Under the pieces are notes generated by a model that saw nothing but the letters and a program-made list of their open reading frames with translations, was not told the DNA's origin and searched no databases. Both the position numbers and the translations under genes were made by a program. Below, in pieces: positions 1-6,953 of a DNA stretch of 21,996 nucleotides (positions are counted from its first letter, which is position 1; each line of letters begins with the position of its first letter). The stretch is from a virus, in IMG/VR virus record IMGVR_UViG_3300037093_000303, positions 1 to 21,996 of that record; one strand, 5' to 3'.

Positions 1-14
1 ACTAACCGTGGACA

Positions 15-584
15 TTATGTGACTCCGGGGAGGTTGACATCAACGAGAATCAGGTTGCCCGAGCCAGGAAGGACCTGGCGGTTCTTCAGGTGACCGATAC
101 CGGTGCAAACTTCGGTGCCCGCGCCAGCGGACGCGCCGGCGTCCGTGAACTTGCCTCGGTTCGTGGTCACGGTCGAAGACGAGTAAACGTTGGGGCTGCT
201 GAAAGCGGACTGCGTAGTGCCCGACCACTCGGCGTAGATTCGTCCGCGCAAGAGCACGGGGACCATCTCACCGACCTGGTAGGGAAGACCGCCTTGACCG
301 TAAGGCGTAATTCCGTAAGAGCCTTGGCCTTCGCGAGCGCTATTGAGGACCGACACGCCGAGGGTCGTAGTCGGAAGCGTTGACGAGGACGGCGTCTGCA
401 CTTGCTGGACGGACAGCCCGTCAGAGGCAATCATCACGGCGCGCCCGGGATTGATAACCTCGGCCGCGGGGAAGGACGCGATTTCGTTATAGGTGAGGTC
501 CGCGAGCTGGCCCGGTTGGGCTGCATCCGGAACAAGATTCACGGCCGTTTGGCCGATGGCCAATGCCGAGTTCAAGACGGTCAT
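15..584 (-). CDS. Capsid cement/decoration-like structural protein
   Basis: A 189-residue protein that probably decorates or cements the phage capsid. It is rich in Ala, Gly, Ser, Thr and Val and has no signal peptide or membrane segment. The N-terminal part (Pro-Gly-Gln-Leu-Ala-Asp around residue 25, then Pro-Gly-Arg-Ala-Val around 46) and a later Val-Pro-Val-Leu-Leu-Arg-Gly stretch resemble the phage structural-cement/DUF2190-like family; this is family recognition by eye. Its ATG shares ATGA with the TGA of the protease/scaffold gene upstream, so the two are translationally coupled. The major capsid gene is expected next, beyond the left edge. The position between prohead protease and presumed capsid gene is the strongest support. 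Confidence 0.7.
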   Translation of the reverse strand: MTVLNSALAIGQTAVNLVPDAAQPGQLADLTYNEIASFPAAEVINPGRAVMIASDGLSVQQVQTPSSSTLPTTTLGVSVLNSAREGQGSYGITPYGQGGLPYQVGEMVPVLLRGRIYAEWSGTTQSAFSSPNVYSSSTVTTNRGKFTDAGASAGAGTEVCTGIGHLKNRQVLPGSGNLILVDVNLPGVT

Positions 585-1117
585 TTATCTGCTCCTAGTA
601 CGCCGTGGCTCTTTTTCCACGCCGAGTGTGTTTTTTCGAGGGCGTCCGCACGAATCTGCGAAATTGATTTCACCTTCGGGGCTGCGTCTTCGCGCGCCGG
701 GGGCGGGGCATGCACCGCGACAGCGGCGACCATCGAAGGGTGCGGCTGCGCCTTGTATACGGCCAGAAGGGTGTCTAGGGTCTCCTCCGACAGGGAGTCG
801 GCTCGCTCGGCCAGTTCCGGCGTGCGCTTGACGACGATGGCGCGCTTGATGGCGATGTTCGTTCCCTCGGGTTTGACATCCGAGTCCTTGGCCAGCGCCA
901 GGACAGCGATTCGGTCCGCCACAAGGGCGTCGAGGCGCTCTTGGGGGATGACCGCAGCTCGCTGAACGGCTTCCGTCGAGTCCTGGCGAACCTTCGTAAG
1001 CTCGCTCTGAAGGACGGTGATTTGCGCTCGCAACGACTCTACATCCGCCTTGCGGAGAGTCGCCAGTTCTGCTTCAAGAGCGTCGACGCGCTCCTGTAAA
1101 GGGTTGATATCGGGCAT
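581..1117 (-). CDS. Nested internal-start scaffold protein (C-terminal part of the DUF2213 gene)
   Basis: An in-frame ATG at 1117 within the protease/scaffold gene is preceded by GCTAAAAT and a 5-nt spacer (CGTAC). This is the same arrangement seen before the portal, sheath and baseplate-wedge genes. Initiation there would give a 178-residue protein starting just before the coiled-coil region and lacking the protease domain. Known parallels are lambda Nu3 within C and other phages in which protease and scaffold share a reading frame. The octamer falls on codons for Glu-Leu-Lys-Ser-Tyr-Met, so it could have arisen by coding chance. The coincidence of motif, spacing, frame and domain boundary argues against that. 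Separate expression is inferred, not shown. Confidence 0.6.
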   Translation of the reverse strand: MPDINPLQERVDALEAELATLRKADVESLRAQITVLQSELTKVRQDSTEAVQRAAVIPQERLDALVADRIAVLALAKDSDVKPEGTNIAIKRAIVVKRTPELAERADSLSEETLDTLLAVYKAQPHPSMVAAVAVHAPPPAREDAAPKVKSISQIRADALEKTHSAWKKSHGVLGADK

Positions 1118-1690
1118 GTACGATTTTAGCTCGAACACTTCATCGCCAGTTGCATCTAATCGCAAAGAGCAAGAATCTCCGCCTCGAGGCGCTTTGTCTT
1201 TGGGGAGCAGGGCGACGTGATTGCCTCGTATCTTTCTTTGCACACCATCGTAGCGTTCGCCTTTAGCCGTGACCCCCGGTGTGGGGTCATAGTCCACAAG
1301 GTAACCGCACGATATATGTCGCAGGTCTCCGCCCTTTATTCGCCCGATTGCGTCGGCGTCTCTAATAAGGAGGTCGGCCAGCACGTGACTCCCGTCTTTT
1401 CGAGGCGTGCCGACGACATGCCCGATAGCATCTTTTCGCCATGTACTGGCGGAGACCCGGCGACCGGGATGCCCCACGGTGACCGTGGCGTGCGCAAAGG
1501 AGTTCAGGGAATCGCCGCTCATCACCTCTTCTTCGGGTCGGTACTCTACCCGAGTGGTGCCGTCCGGGTTGCGGTAAGGGAAAAGACCCGTGTGCGTCAG
1601 CGCCCCCGTGACTAGGATAGAACCGTCGTCCAACACCTTTATAGAGGAGGCATCTAGGCGCAAGTCGTCGTAGCGGATATTTGAGGCCAC
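581..1690 (-). CDS. Prohead protease-scaffold polyprotein, DUF2213 family
   Basis: Head maturation protein of 369 residues from the GTG at 1690. The N-terminal half (to about residue 180) matches DUF2213 by its pattern: an early Gly-Ala-Leu-Thr-His-Thr-Gly segment, Val-Gly-His-Pro (about 73-76), Ser-Cys-Gly-Tyr (about 127-130) and Gly-Asn-His-Val-Ala-Leu (about 156-161). The C-terminal part, from about residue 192, is a charged heptad-like coiled coil (Leu-Gln-Glu-Arg-Val-Asp-Ala-Leu-Glu-Ala-Glu-Leu) typical of an internal scaffold. An in-frame TTG at 1696 would extend it by two codons. I prefer GTG 1690 because the TTG overlaps the last base of the TAAAAT box, whereas the GTG lies 5 nt after it, as at the other leaderless genes. 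The last TGA overlaps the cement gene start. Confidence 0.85.
   Translation of the reverse strand: MASNIRYDDLRLDASSIKVLDDGSILVTGALTHTGLFPYRNPDGTTRVEYRPEEEVMSGDSLNSFAHATVTVGHPGRRVSASTWRKDAIGHVVGTPRKDGSHVLADLLIRDADAIGRIKGGDLRHISCGYLVDYDPTPGVTAKGERYDGVQRKIRGNHVALLPKDKAPRGGDSCSLRLDATGDEVFELKSYMPDINPLQERVDALEAELATLRKADVESLRAQITVLQSELTKVRQDSTEAVQRAAVIPQERLDALVADRIAVLALAKDSDVKPEGTNIAIKRAIVVKRTPELAERADSLSEETLDTLLAVYKAQPHPSMVAAVAVHAPPPAREDAAPKVKSISQIRADALEKTHSAWKKSHGVLGADK
1118..1130 (-). promoter_or_regulatory. Internal late-type promoter GCTAAAAT for the nested scaffold
   Basis: On the minus strand GCTAAAAT (1130-1123) is followed by CGTAC and then ATG at 1117. The -10 to start-codon distance of 5 nt puts the transcription start at or next to the ATG. 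There is no -35-like hexamer 16-18 bp upstream. Confidence 0.6.
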
Positions 1691-1703
1691 GAACAATTTT
1701 AGT
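1691..1703 (-). promoter_or_regulatory. Leftward half of a bidirectional late-type promoter (ACTAAAAT)
   Basis: On the minus strand ACTAAAAT (1703-1696) is followed by TGTTC and GTG at 1690. It is the only one of the six sites with A in place of the first G. It forms an inverted repeat with the rightward site: ATTTTAG at 1696-1702 and CTAAAAT at 1709-1715, with 6 nt between. No -35-like hexamer was seen. Confidence 0.65.
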
Positions 1704-1707
1704 CTCG

Positions 1708-1721
1708 GCTAAAATGATTGC
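1708..1721 (+). promoter_or_regulatory. Rightward half of a bidirectional late-type promoter (GCTAAAAT)
   Basis: GCTAAAAT at 1708-1715 is followed by GATTGC and the ATG of the sheath gene at 1722, a 6-nt spacer. There is no Shine-Dalgarno sequence between the box and the ATG, so a leaderless transcript is expected. The box is shared back-to-back with the leftward promoter, so one polymerase would occlude the other. Confidence 0.7.
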
Positions 1722-3110
1722 ATGGGCATCGCTGACCTTTTGACAGTCAATATCACGGTCGCTGGGGCCTCCCCTCAAGGGGCGGGTTTCGGCGAGCCCC
1801 TTATCGCGTCCTATCACACCCACTACACGGACCTCGTCCGGGAATACACGTCTTTGACCGGAATGGTCTCGGACGGATTCTCCACGCACGATCCGGCGTA
1901 CGTCGCGGCTTCATCGGTGTTTGCGCAGAACCCGGCCCCGTCGGCGGTGAAGATCGGTCGCCGAGCTTTCGCGCTGACGCAGACGCTCCAAGTGGTGGCC
2001 ACGTCGGCATCAGCGAGCGACGTCTATCAGATGTTCGTCGCGCTTCCCGGGGGTCCGAAGGTGGCCGTCGGAGGCAATGTCACCTTGCCATCCGGTAAGG
2101 TGGTAGTCGGTGTGCAATCGACGGGAACCCCGGCAACGGACGGGCCTACCTTGGCCACCGCGCTGAACACGGCTATCGCCACCCTGGAAACGACGGCGCG
2201 ATCGCACGCGACCGCGTCCGGGGCAACGATTACGCTGGCTGCGACCACGGCAGGTCTTCTCTTAGACTTTTACCCGGATCGCGCACACACTACTTTCTCC
2301 GACGTGACTACGGATGCCGCAGGGCATCTCACCGCGGACTTGAACGCCATTCTCGCGGCGGACTCCGGTTGGTACGGCCTGCTATTGGATTCGCAGTCGG
2401 TCACGGAAATATCGGAGGCAGCGGCCTGGACGCAGTCGGCGGGCAAGCTCTTCGTCTGGAACAATTCGGACGACCAGAACAAGGTCCTCCCGGCGTCGGA
2501 TAGCACATCGGCCTTCGCCCTCACCATGGCCAACTCGGATTCACGCTCCCCCGGTCTTCATGCGGAGACGCAGCTCTTGTGCTACTCCGCAGCCGCGTGG
2601 ATGGGCGTTCTTTTCACTACCGTAGCCGGGTCGGAGAACTGGGCTTTCAAGACTCTTCTTGGGGTCCCTGTCGATACCATCGCCGACGGGTACATCCACA
2701 ACATCGAGAACAAGAACGGCTCCGTCTACACGCGCGTCCTGGGCGTCGCGCTTACGCAGTTCGGCAAGACACCGGACGGGGAGTGGATCGACATCATCCG
2801 AGGTCGCGATTCTTTGATCAACGCCCTGCAAGTGCAGATTGTCGCTCTTCAGGCCAACACGCTCAAGGTGCCCTACACGGATGCCGGTATCTCCCAGTTC
2901 TACTCGATCATCGATTCGACGCTGAAGCAGTTCGTGTCTATCGGCTTCTTGGCCGCAAACCCTGCCTACACCATCACCGTGCCGAAGGTTGCACAGATAC
3001 CGAGCACCAACCGAGCGGGTCGGACGATCCCGGCAGGTTACATCACCTTCCAGGCGCAGCTCGCGGGCGCTATCAACAATCTTTCGATCTCCGGCACGCT
3101 CACGGCGTAA
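1722..3110 (+). CDS. Tail sheath protein (DUF3383-like)
   Basis: A 462-residue contractile tail sheath subunit. The N-terminal segment, with Ala-Ala-Ser-Ser-Val-Phe-Ala-Gln-Asn-Pro-Ala-Pro followed by Val-Lys-Ile-Gly-Arg-Arg (about residues 60-82), matches the 'FsQnPrP...vyIGRr' signature of DUF3383 sheath-like proteins. A central Tyr-Gly-Leu-Leu and a C-terminal Asn-Arg-Ala-Gly-Arg-Thr-Ile-Pro (about 426-434) fit the fold's conserved tail region. It is the first gene of the long plus-strand tail operon and is followed 13 nt later by the tube gene, the classic sheath-tube order. Translation starts 6 nt after a TAAAAT box, so its message is probably leaderless. Confidence 0.88.
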   Translation: MGIADLLTVNITVAGASPQGAGFGEPLIASYHTHYTDLVREYTSLTGMVSDGFSTHDPAYVAASSVFAQNPAPSAVKIGRRAFALTQTLQVVATSASASDVYQMFVALPGGPKVAVGGNVTLPSGKVVVGVQSTGTPATDGPTLATALNTAIATLETTARSHATASGATITLAATTAGLLLDFYPDRAHTTFSDVTTDAAGHLTADLNAILAADSGWYGLLLDSQSVTEISEAAAWTQSAGKLFVWNNSDDQNKVLPASDSTSAFALTMANSDSRSPGLHAETQLLCYSAAAWMGVLFTTVAGSENWAFKTLLGVPVDTIADGYIHNIENKNGSVYTRVLGVALTQFGKTPDGEWIDIIRGRDSLINALQVQIVALQANTLKVPYTDAGISQFYSIIDSTLKQFVSIGFLAANPAYTITVPKVAQIPSTNRAGRTIPAGYITFQAQLAGAINNLSISGTLTA

Positions 3111-3123
3111 GGGAATACACACC

Positions 3124-3567
3124 ATGGCCATCGGCGGATTCAAGCAGTACGACGCGTCGCAAGTCGATATCGTCATCTCGGGTATCCTTATCAACTCCGG
3201 CTTCGCATCCGGGGAGTTCCTTACGATCAAGCAATCCGCGCCGGATTACAAGAAGTACGTGGGCTCGGACGGCGAAGTCGCCCGATCGCGTACTAACGAC
3301 AGGTCCGGAGAGCTTGAGATTAAGTTGGCGCAGACGTCGTCCGGAAACAGTTTTCTCACCGCGTTATCGAACTTGGACATCCTATCCAAGAACGGCGCCG
3401 GCGTCGGGGCCATGCTCATTCGAGACAAGGTTTCCGGCACGTGCATCTACACGGCCGGCAAGGTGTGGATAGCCAAGCCACCGGATGTTACCTACGACGC
3501 GGACGTGACGACCCGGACGTGGCTGCTGGAATTTGCGGACCTCACGCGCGTAGACGCCGGCTCGTGA
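3124..3567 (+). CDS. Tail tube protein (DUF3277-like)
   Basis: A 147-residue inner tail tube protein. I chose the ATG at 3124 (Met-Ala-Ile-Gly-Gly-Phe-Lys-Gln-Tyr-Asp) over more upstream starts, because those overlap the sheath gene in another frame and because an AAGGGA Shine-Dalgarno sequence precedes this ATG. The opening, with Tyr-Asp-Ala-Ser-Gln-Val-Asp-Ile-Val-Ile-Ser-Gly and Gly-Phe-Ala-Ser-Gly-Glu-Phe-Leu, and a mid-protein Gly-Ser-Asp-Gly-Glu-Val-Ala-Arg-Ser matching the 'GsdGevtRs' of DUF3277, identify the family. The end, Val-Thr-Thr-Arg-Thr-Trp-Leu-Leu-Glu, also fits. Its TGA overlaps a GTG that opens a possible 48-residue ORF. Confidence 0.85.
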   Translation: MAIGGFKQYDASQVDIVISGILINSGFASGEFLTIKQSAPDYKKYVGSDGEVARSRTNDRSGELEIKLAQTSSGNSFLTALSNLDILSKNGAGVGAMLIRDKVSGTCIYTAGKVWIAKPPDVTYDADVTTRTWLLEFADLTRVDAGS

Positions 3568-3710
3568 TAGCCGTCCTGCTATCCGGCTTTCTCTCTTACA
3601 AGGACCCCGTACCCATACCCATGTATGCGTACGGGGACTTGTGCGTAGAGATAGCGATCACGGCGCAGCCCCCGGGGGCCATAAGCGTGCTCGTGTCCGT
3701 GCTGTTCTAG
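3564..3710 (+). CDS. Possible small 48-aa protein overlapping the tube gene (GTGA)
   Basis: A GTG at 3564 shares GTGA with the tube stop codon and opens a 49-codon frame to TAG at 3708-3710, filling most of the gap before the tail chaperone. Third codon positions are mostly G or C, as in neighbouring genes. The predicted peptide is hydrophobic (starting Met-Ile-Ala-Val-Leu-Leu-Ser-Gly-Phe-Leu and ending Val-Leu-Val-Ser-Val-Leu-Phe) and Pro-rich in the middle. I do not recognise it. The frame also contains the 3605-3636 hairpin, so the region could instead be a structured untranslated leader. No strong Shine-Dalgarno site is evident; translation would depend on coupling. Confidence 0.4.
   Translation: MIAVLLSGFLSYKDPVPIPMYAYGDLCVEIAITAQPPGAISVLVSVLF
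3605..3636 (+). promoter_or_regulatory. Two-tier RNA hairpin between tube and chaperone genes
   Basis: CCCCGTAC (3605-3612) pairs with GTACGGGG (3629-3636). Inside, CATAC (3614-3618) pairs with GTATG (3623-3627), separated by a single C/C mismatch, with a 4-nt CCAT loop. No U-tract follows, so it is not a textbook intrinsic terminator. It could act as a processing, stability or attenuation element reducing expression after the abundant sheath and tube genes. Confidence 0.5.
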
Positions 3711-3732
3711 CCTTATATCAGAGAGGGCACCC

Positions 3733-4176
3733 ATGCGACAAGCTTTAGACTACACGATCCAGGGCGAGAGTTTCACGATTGAGCAGCTAGGCGCACGCGA
3801 GGGCAGCAAAGTTCTGGCGCGCCTCACGAAGGCTGTTGCGCCGGTGGCTGCCATGGCTTCGGCTGATACGACGACAGAGGAGCTGCTGGCCAAACTGCTA
3901 GAGTCGGTGAAAGAAGAAGACCTGGACTACCTGATCACGGTGTTCTCTAAGACCACGCGGGTGAATCTGTCTTCCGGCAAGAGTCTTCCGCTCGGAGACC
4001 AGTTCGATGAGTACTTCGCGGGCAAGTACGGGCTCTTGATGCAGTGGCTATACAAATGCCTCGACGCAAACTTCGCTAGTTTTTTAGCCGAGCTAGGGGT
4101 AAACCTGGCCGAGCTATCCGCCGAAGCGGGGAAGGCCATGCAAAAAGTGACGACGTCGACTGCCCCGATTGGCTGA
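3733..4176 (+). CDS. Tail assembly chaperone, short (unshifted) form
   Basis: A 147-residue, largely helical, acidic protein placed between tail tube and tape measure, the standard site of tail assembly chaperones, which bind the tape measure during tail assembly. The Shine-Dalgarno sequence GAGAGGG lies 7 nt before the ATG. The end of the gene has the lambda G/GT-type feature: an A-run at 4142-4146 after which the -1 frame is open for another 61 codons up to the tape measure start. The protein has no recognised catalytic motif. The assignment rests on position, size and the frameshift arrangement rather than on sequence identity. Confidence 0.75.
   Translation: MRQALDYTIQGESFTIEQLGAREGSKVLARLTKAVAPVAAMASADTTTEELLAKLLESVKEEDLDYLITVFSKTTRVNLSSGKSLPLGDQFDEYFAGKYGLLMQWLYKCLDANFASFLAELGVNLAELSAEAGKAMQKVTTSTAPIG
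4141..4149 (+). other. Candidate programmed -1 frameshift site (CAAAAAGTG)
   Basis: In the zero frame the codons are CAA AAA GTG. A tRNA-Lys on AAA (4144-4146) can slip back one base onto AAA (4143-4145) and continue AGT GAC GAC in the -1 frame. The site is not a perfect X-XXY-YYZ heptamer because of the C at 4141, so slippage would mainly involve one tRNA. The following CGACGTCG is self-complementary and may add a weak structure. Confidence 0.55.
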
Positions 4177-4331
4177 TCTGGCGGCCCGTCTTCAAGCACT
4201 TGGCCTCTCTCCAAGAGGTCGAAATCCATTGGTCCTTGGACGACCTTCTAGAGGCCCACGAGCTTTTGAACATAGTCGAGGACGAGGAACAACGAGCCCT
4301 AAAATCTCAAGAGTACCATGGCGCTCCGTGA
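4146..4331 (+). CDS. Tail assembly chaperone -1 frameshift extension (T-like domain)
   Basis: The -1 frame from 4146 is open for 61 codons to TGA at 4329-4331, overlapping the tape measure start by 14 nt. Joined to the first 138 codons of the upstream gene it would give a protein of about 199 residues. The extension reads like a genuine T domain: Asp-Trp-Leu-Ile-Trp-Arg-Pro-Val-Phe, then Trp-Ser-Leu-Asp-Asp-Leu-Leu-Glu-Ala-His-Glu-Leu-Leu-Asn-Ile, then an acidic, Gln-rich helix. 'LxDLxEAxExLxI' is common in phage chaperone T-type products. No ATG lies in this frame before the tape measure start, which favours frameshifting over separate initiation. Confidence 0.65.
   Translation, partial: SDDVDCPDWLIWRPVFKHLASLQEVEIHWSLDDLLEAHELLNIVEDEEQRALKSQEYHGAP
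4298..4305 (+). promoter_or_regulatory. Weak candidate promoter box CCTAAAAT before the tape measure gene
   Basis: TAAAAT at 4300-4305 is preceded by CC rather than GC. The ATG is 12 nt downstream instead of 5-6, so a message from it would carry a very short leader. It lies inside the -1 frame extension of the chaperone. It may be fortuitous. Confidence 0.2.
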
Positions 4332-6153
4332 CATACTTGTAAAATTTGGCGTCCAAGTACAGGGCGTAGAAAAGATTACGGATGTCACCCGTAAGACGAA
4401 TGCGGCTACAGGCGCGCTGACTAGCCTCGGGGCCCGGTTGGGGTGGCTGGCACGTTTCACGGCTTTGGGTTACTTGGCGCGCACTGTGCGGGACTTCGTG
4501 TCGACTCAGATCGAGGCTGCCACGGCCCTCAAGTATCAGGCGGAGAAGCTGGGAATCTCTACCGGCGAGCTGAAAAAGTATCAGTACGTAGCCGCGCGTA
4601 TGAAAGTGCCGGTCAACGAGATGGCCGTGGCTATGCGTTTCTTCAACCGGGCTGCCGGAGAAGTGGCGCTGGGTACGAAAGGCACGACCAAGATATTCCA
4701 GCAAATGGGTCTGTCCGTAAAGGATGCCCACGGCAATATCAAGCCCACGGACCAACTACTTTTCGAGTTTTCGGATAAGCTTGCCGCTATACCGTCGCAA
4801 GCCGTGCGTACCGCTTTCGCCATGCGCGCCCTAGGTAGGGGCGGCTCGGCTTTATTGCCGGTCCTTCAGCACGGGTCGGAAGCTCTGAAGAAGCAGTTCG
4901 CCCTATACGAGGCGTTCACGGGCGGCCCGTCCGCGAAGGTCATACAGCTCTCCGACGAGATCAAGGGCAAGTTGATGCTCCAACAGTTGGGTTGGAAAGC
5001 CATCTACTCGACCCTTGCGGCCGAGGTCCTTCCTATCGTCAACAAGTGGCTGGACAAGTCCAACGAGAACATAAAGCGTATGGTCGACTTGGCCCAGAAC
5101 ACGTACGGTGTGGCCACGGCCCTTCGCTTTCTGGCCGTGGCGCTCCCCGTCGCGGCCATGGTGCTCTACACTACCAAGGCTCTGTTGGCGGGGGAAGCCA
5201 CCGAGAAAATCTTGGGCACCATGGCCATGTCCGGCGTAGTGGTAACGCTGGCCGCGGTCATAGGGACCTTGTACCTCGCCTTCGATCAGCTCTACTCTAC
5301 GCTGAGCGGAGCGGATACGTCTCTCGGGCAATTGCTCGATGATACCAAAGGCTTCGGGGCAGCCAAGCAATGGGTCGATGACTTCAAGGGTGCTTTGGAT
5401 GGCCTCGTCAAGGCTATTCTAGGCCCCGATGCACAGCTAGGTACGCTGTTAGAAGACGCTGAGTTCACCTTCGCCGATGCTTTACCTACCATAGTGCGAG
5501 TCTCCGTACAGGCTTTGACCGGCTTAGCTGCTACGATTGACACCATCATCACGGGCCTTCGGATGATGCTGGATCTTCTAAAGGCCGCGGACGCGCTGAG
5601 TACGAAGAATGCCGTGGCTTGGGCCCTTAGTAAAGTCCTGCCGAAGGGCGCCATGCGCGACGAAGCCGCGGGCATTGCGGGCAAGGCTGAGGGGGATATA
5701 AAAGGCGGTTTTCAGGATATCGGGGCTACGGGGGCGGGTTGGTCGAAGCGCATTGAGGAATACCAAAAAGTTTTCCACGTGGCCGGAGAGATACCTGATG
5801 CCCCCAAAGGGTATACTCGGCGGCTTCAAGCGCGCAGGGACGCCGAGCGAGTAGAAGAAGCCCGTAAGACGGGGGTCCCGTTGGACATGGATGTAACGCA
5901 CCCAAAGCACAAGCCTTACTCTAGCAGCGCTGTAGTGCCTGCGGAGGTGCCGGCACCGAGTAAGGTGTCCAACACGGTGCATAGTAACACTACCAATAAC
6001 ATACACGTGCATACGGCAAGCACGAACGCCACACCTAGGGAGATAGCCGATGTCGTGCAGAAAGCCGTCGCGAAGGCTCTAGCCGATCGCGATAGAGCCG
6101 TGTTTGCGACTACGACGACCGCTCAACCCGATCCCTTGGCACAATACCCATGA
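4318..6153 (+). CDS. Tail tape measure protein
   Basis: The longest plus-strand tail-operon gene (611 residues), directly after the chaperone. It starts Met-Ala-Leu-Arg-Asp-Ile-Leu-Val-Lys-Phe-Gly-Val, typical of tape measure N-termini. A helical region follows with Leu-Gly-Ile-Ser-Thr-Gly-Glu-Leu-Lys-Lys (about 80-90), a common tape measure motif. Two hydrophobic stretches near residues 267-292 and 300-325 could insert into the host inner membrane on ejection. The C-terminal third is Ala- and Thr-rich. By the usual rule of about 1.5 angstroms per residue the tail would be roughly 90 nm long. No lysozyme or peptidase motif was seen. Its TGA overlaps the next ATG (ATGA). Confidence 0.88.
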   Translation: MALRDILVKFGVQVQGVEKITDVTRKTNAATGALTSLGARLGWLARFTALGYLARTVRDFVSTQIEAATALKYQAEKLGISTGELKKYQYVAARMKVPVNEMAVAMRFFNRAAGEVALGTKGTTKIFQQMGLSVKDAHGNIKPTDQLLFEFSDKLAAIPSQAVRTAFAMRALGRGGSALLPVLQHGSEALKKQFALYEAFTGGPSAKVIQLSDEIKGKLMLQQLGWKAIYSTLAAEVLPIVNKWLDKSNENIKRMVDLAQNTYGVATALRFLAVALPVAAMVLYTTKALLAGEATEKILGTMAMSGVVVTLAAVIGTLYLAFDQLYSTLSGADTSLGQLLDDTKGFGAAKQWVDDFKGALDGLVKAILGPDAQLGTLLEDAEFTFADALPTIVRVSVQALTGLAATIDTIITGLRMMLDLLKAADALSTKNAVAWALSKVLPKGAMRDEAAGIAGKAEGDIKGGFQDIGATGAGWSKRIEEYQKVFHVAGEIPDAPKGYTRRLQARRDAERVEEARKTGVPLDMDVTHPKHKPYSSSAVVPAEVPAPSKVSNTVHSNTTNNIHVHTASTNATPREIADVVQKAVAKALADRDRAVFATTTTAQPDPLAQYP

Positions 6154-6953
6154 GTTTGTTAGACGCTATCGGTCTGGGCGCAGGGACTCAAGGAGTCCCG
6201 ACGGCCGACCAAATGAACGTTGTGTCATCGGCCCCGGGGCATGATGACTCGGTCCTTCCCGCTTATATCCAATGGGGCGATCCCTCGGCGCAGAACTTTC
6301 TCATATTCGACGCGGTCATGTCCGAGACGCATACGCGCGTGGCCACCGTCACGACGCATACGGTAGAGACGGGCGTGGCCGTGACGGACCATGTGCGCCC
6401 CGAGCCGGATGAGCTCGCACTCGAGGTCATCGTCTCTAACACGCCGCTCCCCAAGTCGAACGATCCGGACATGGTCGTAGGGCCGGTGACACTTACCATC
6501 CCACAACCGAACACGTTCTATTCGATATCGGGAGCTATCGACGCGCTGGCCACGGTGATTGGGTTGAAGCCGGCCTTCCCCACGACGCTGAATGCAATCG
6601 TGGCTTCTTACCCTTCCGATCACGACTACATAAAGCTGGCGCACTTCACTTTGACGAATCTCCGTAACAACGCGCTTCTTCTGACCGTGCGCTGCCCGCG
6701 GGCCGAGTACGACAACATGGTGCTCAAGAGCGTGGTCATGACCCGCGACCCTGAGTTAGGCACGGGCGCTGCCCGATTTCGACTCGAGATGGTGCAAATT
6801 CGCACGGTAGCGTCATCAGTCGGCGCGGCTCCCCAACCCACCGTAGCAGCCGCAGCACCAACCCAGAGCAACGGAAGCCAAGAAGCTAAAGACGACGACA
6901 ATACGCCGCATACGTATACGTCCGTGATAGACAGATTTCTAGGTGTACGATAA
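6150..6953 (+). CDS. Dit-like baseplate/tail protein
   Basis: A 267-residue protein at the position where simple contractile phages encode the first baseplate component after the tape measure. The central segment Thr-His-Thr-Val-Glu-Thr-Gly-Val-Ala-Val-Thr-Asp-His-Val (about residues 67-80), followed by Pro-Asp-Glu-Leu-Ala-Leu-Glu-Val, matches the conserved start of the Dit-like domain found in many phages ('H.vE.G..vtDHv...P..l.l'). The C-terminal 40 residues are Ala-, Gln- and Asp-rich and probably disordered. It would connect the tail tube to the baseplate hub. It is ATGA-coupled upstream and TAATG-coupled downstream. Confidence 0.72.
   Translation: MSLLDAIGLGAGTQGVPTADQMNVVSSAPGHDDSVLPAYIQWGDPSAQNFLIFDAVMSETHTRVATVTTHTVETGVAVTDHVRPEPDELALEVIVSNTPLPKSNDPDMVVGPVTLTIPQPNTFYSISGAIDALATVIGLKPAFPTTLNAIVASYPSDHDYIKLAHFTLTNLRNNALLLTVRCPRAEYDNMVLKSVVMTRDPELGTGAARFRLEMVQIRTVASSVGAAPQPTVAAAAPTQSNGSQEAKDDDNTPHTYTSVIDRFLGVR

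Noticed and set aside
402-965. Long plus-strand ORF opposite the cement/protease genes
   Set aside because: It lies antisense to well-supported minus-strand genes, has no family resemblance and no start signal, and is a GC-rich shadow frame.
2989-3123. Upstream extension of the tube protein
   Set aside because: It overlaps the end of the sheath gene in another frame. The ATG at 3124 has a ribosome site and gives the family's N-terminus.
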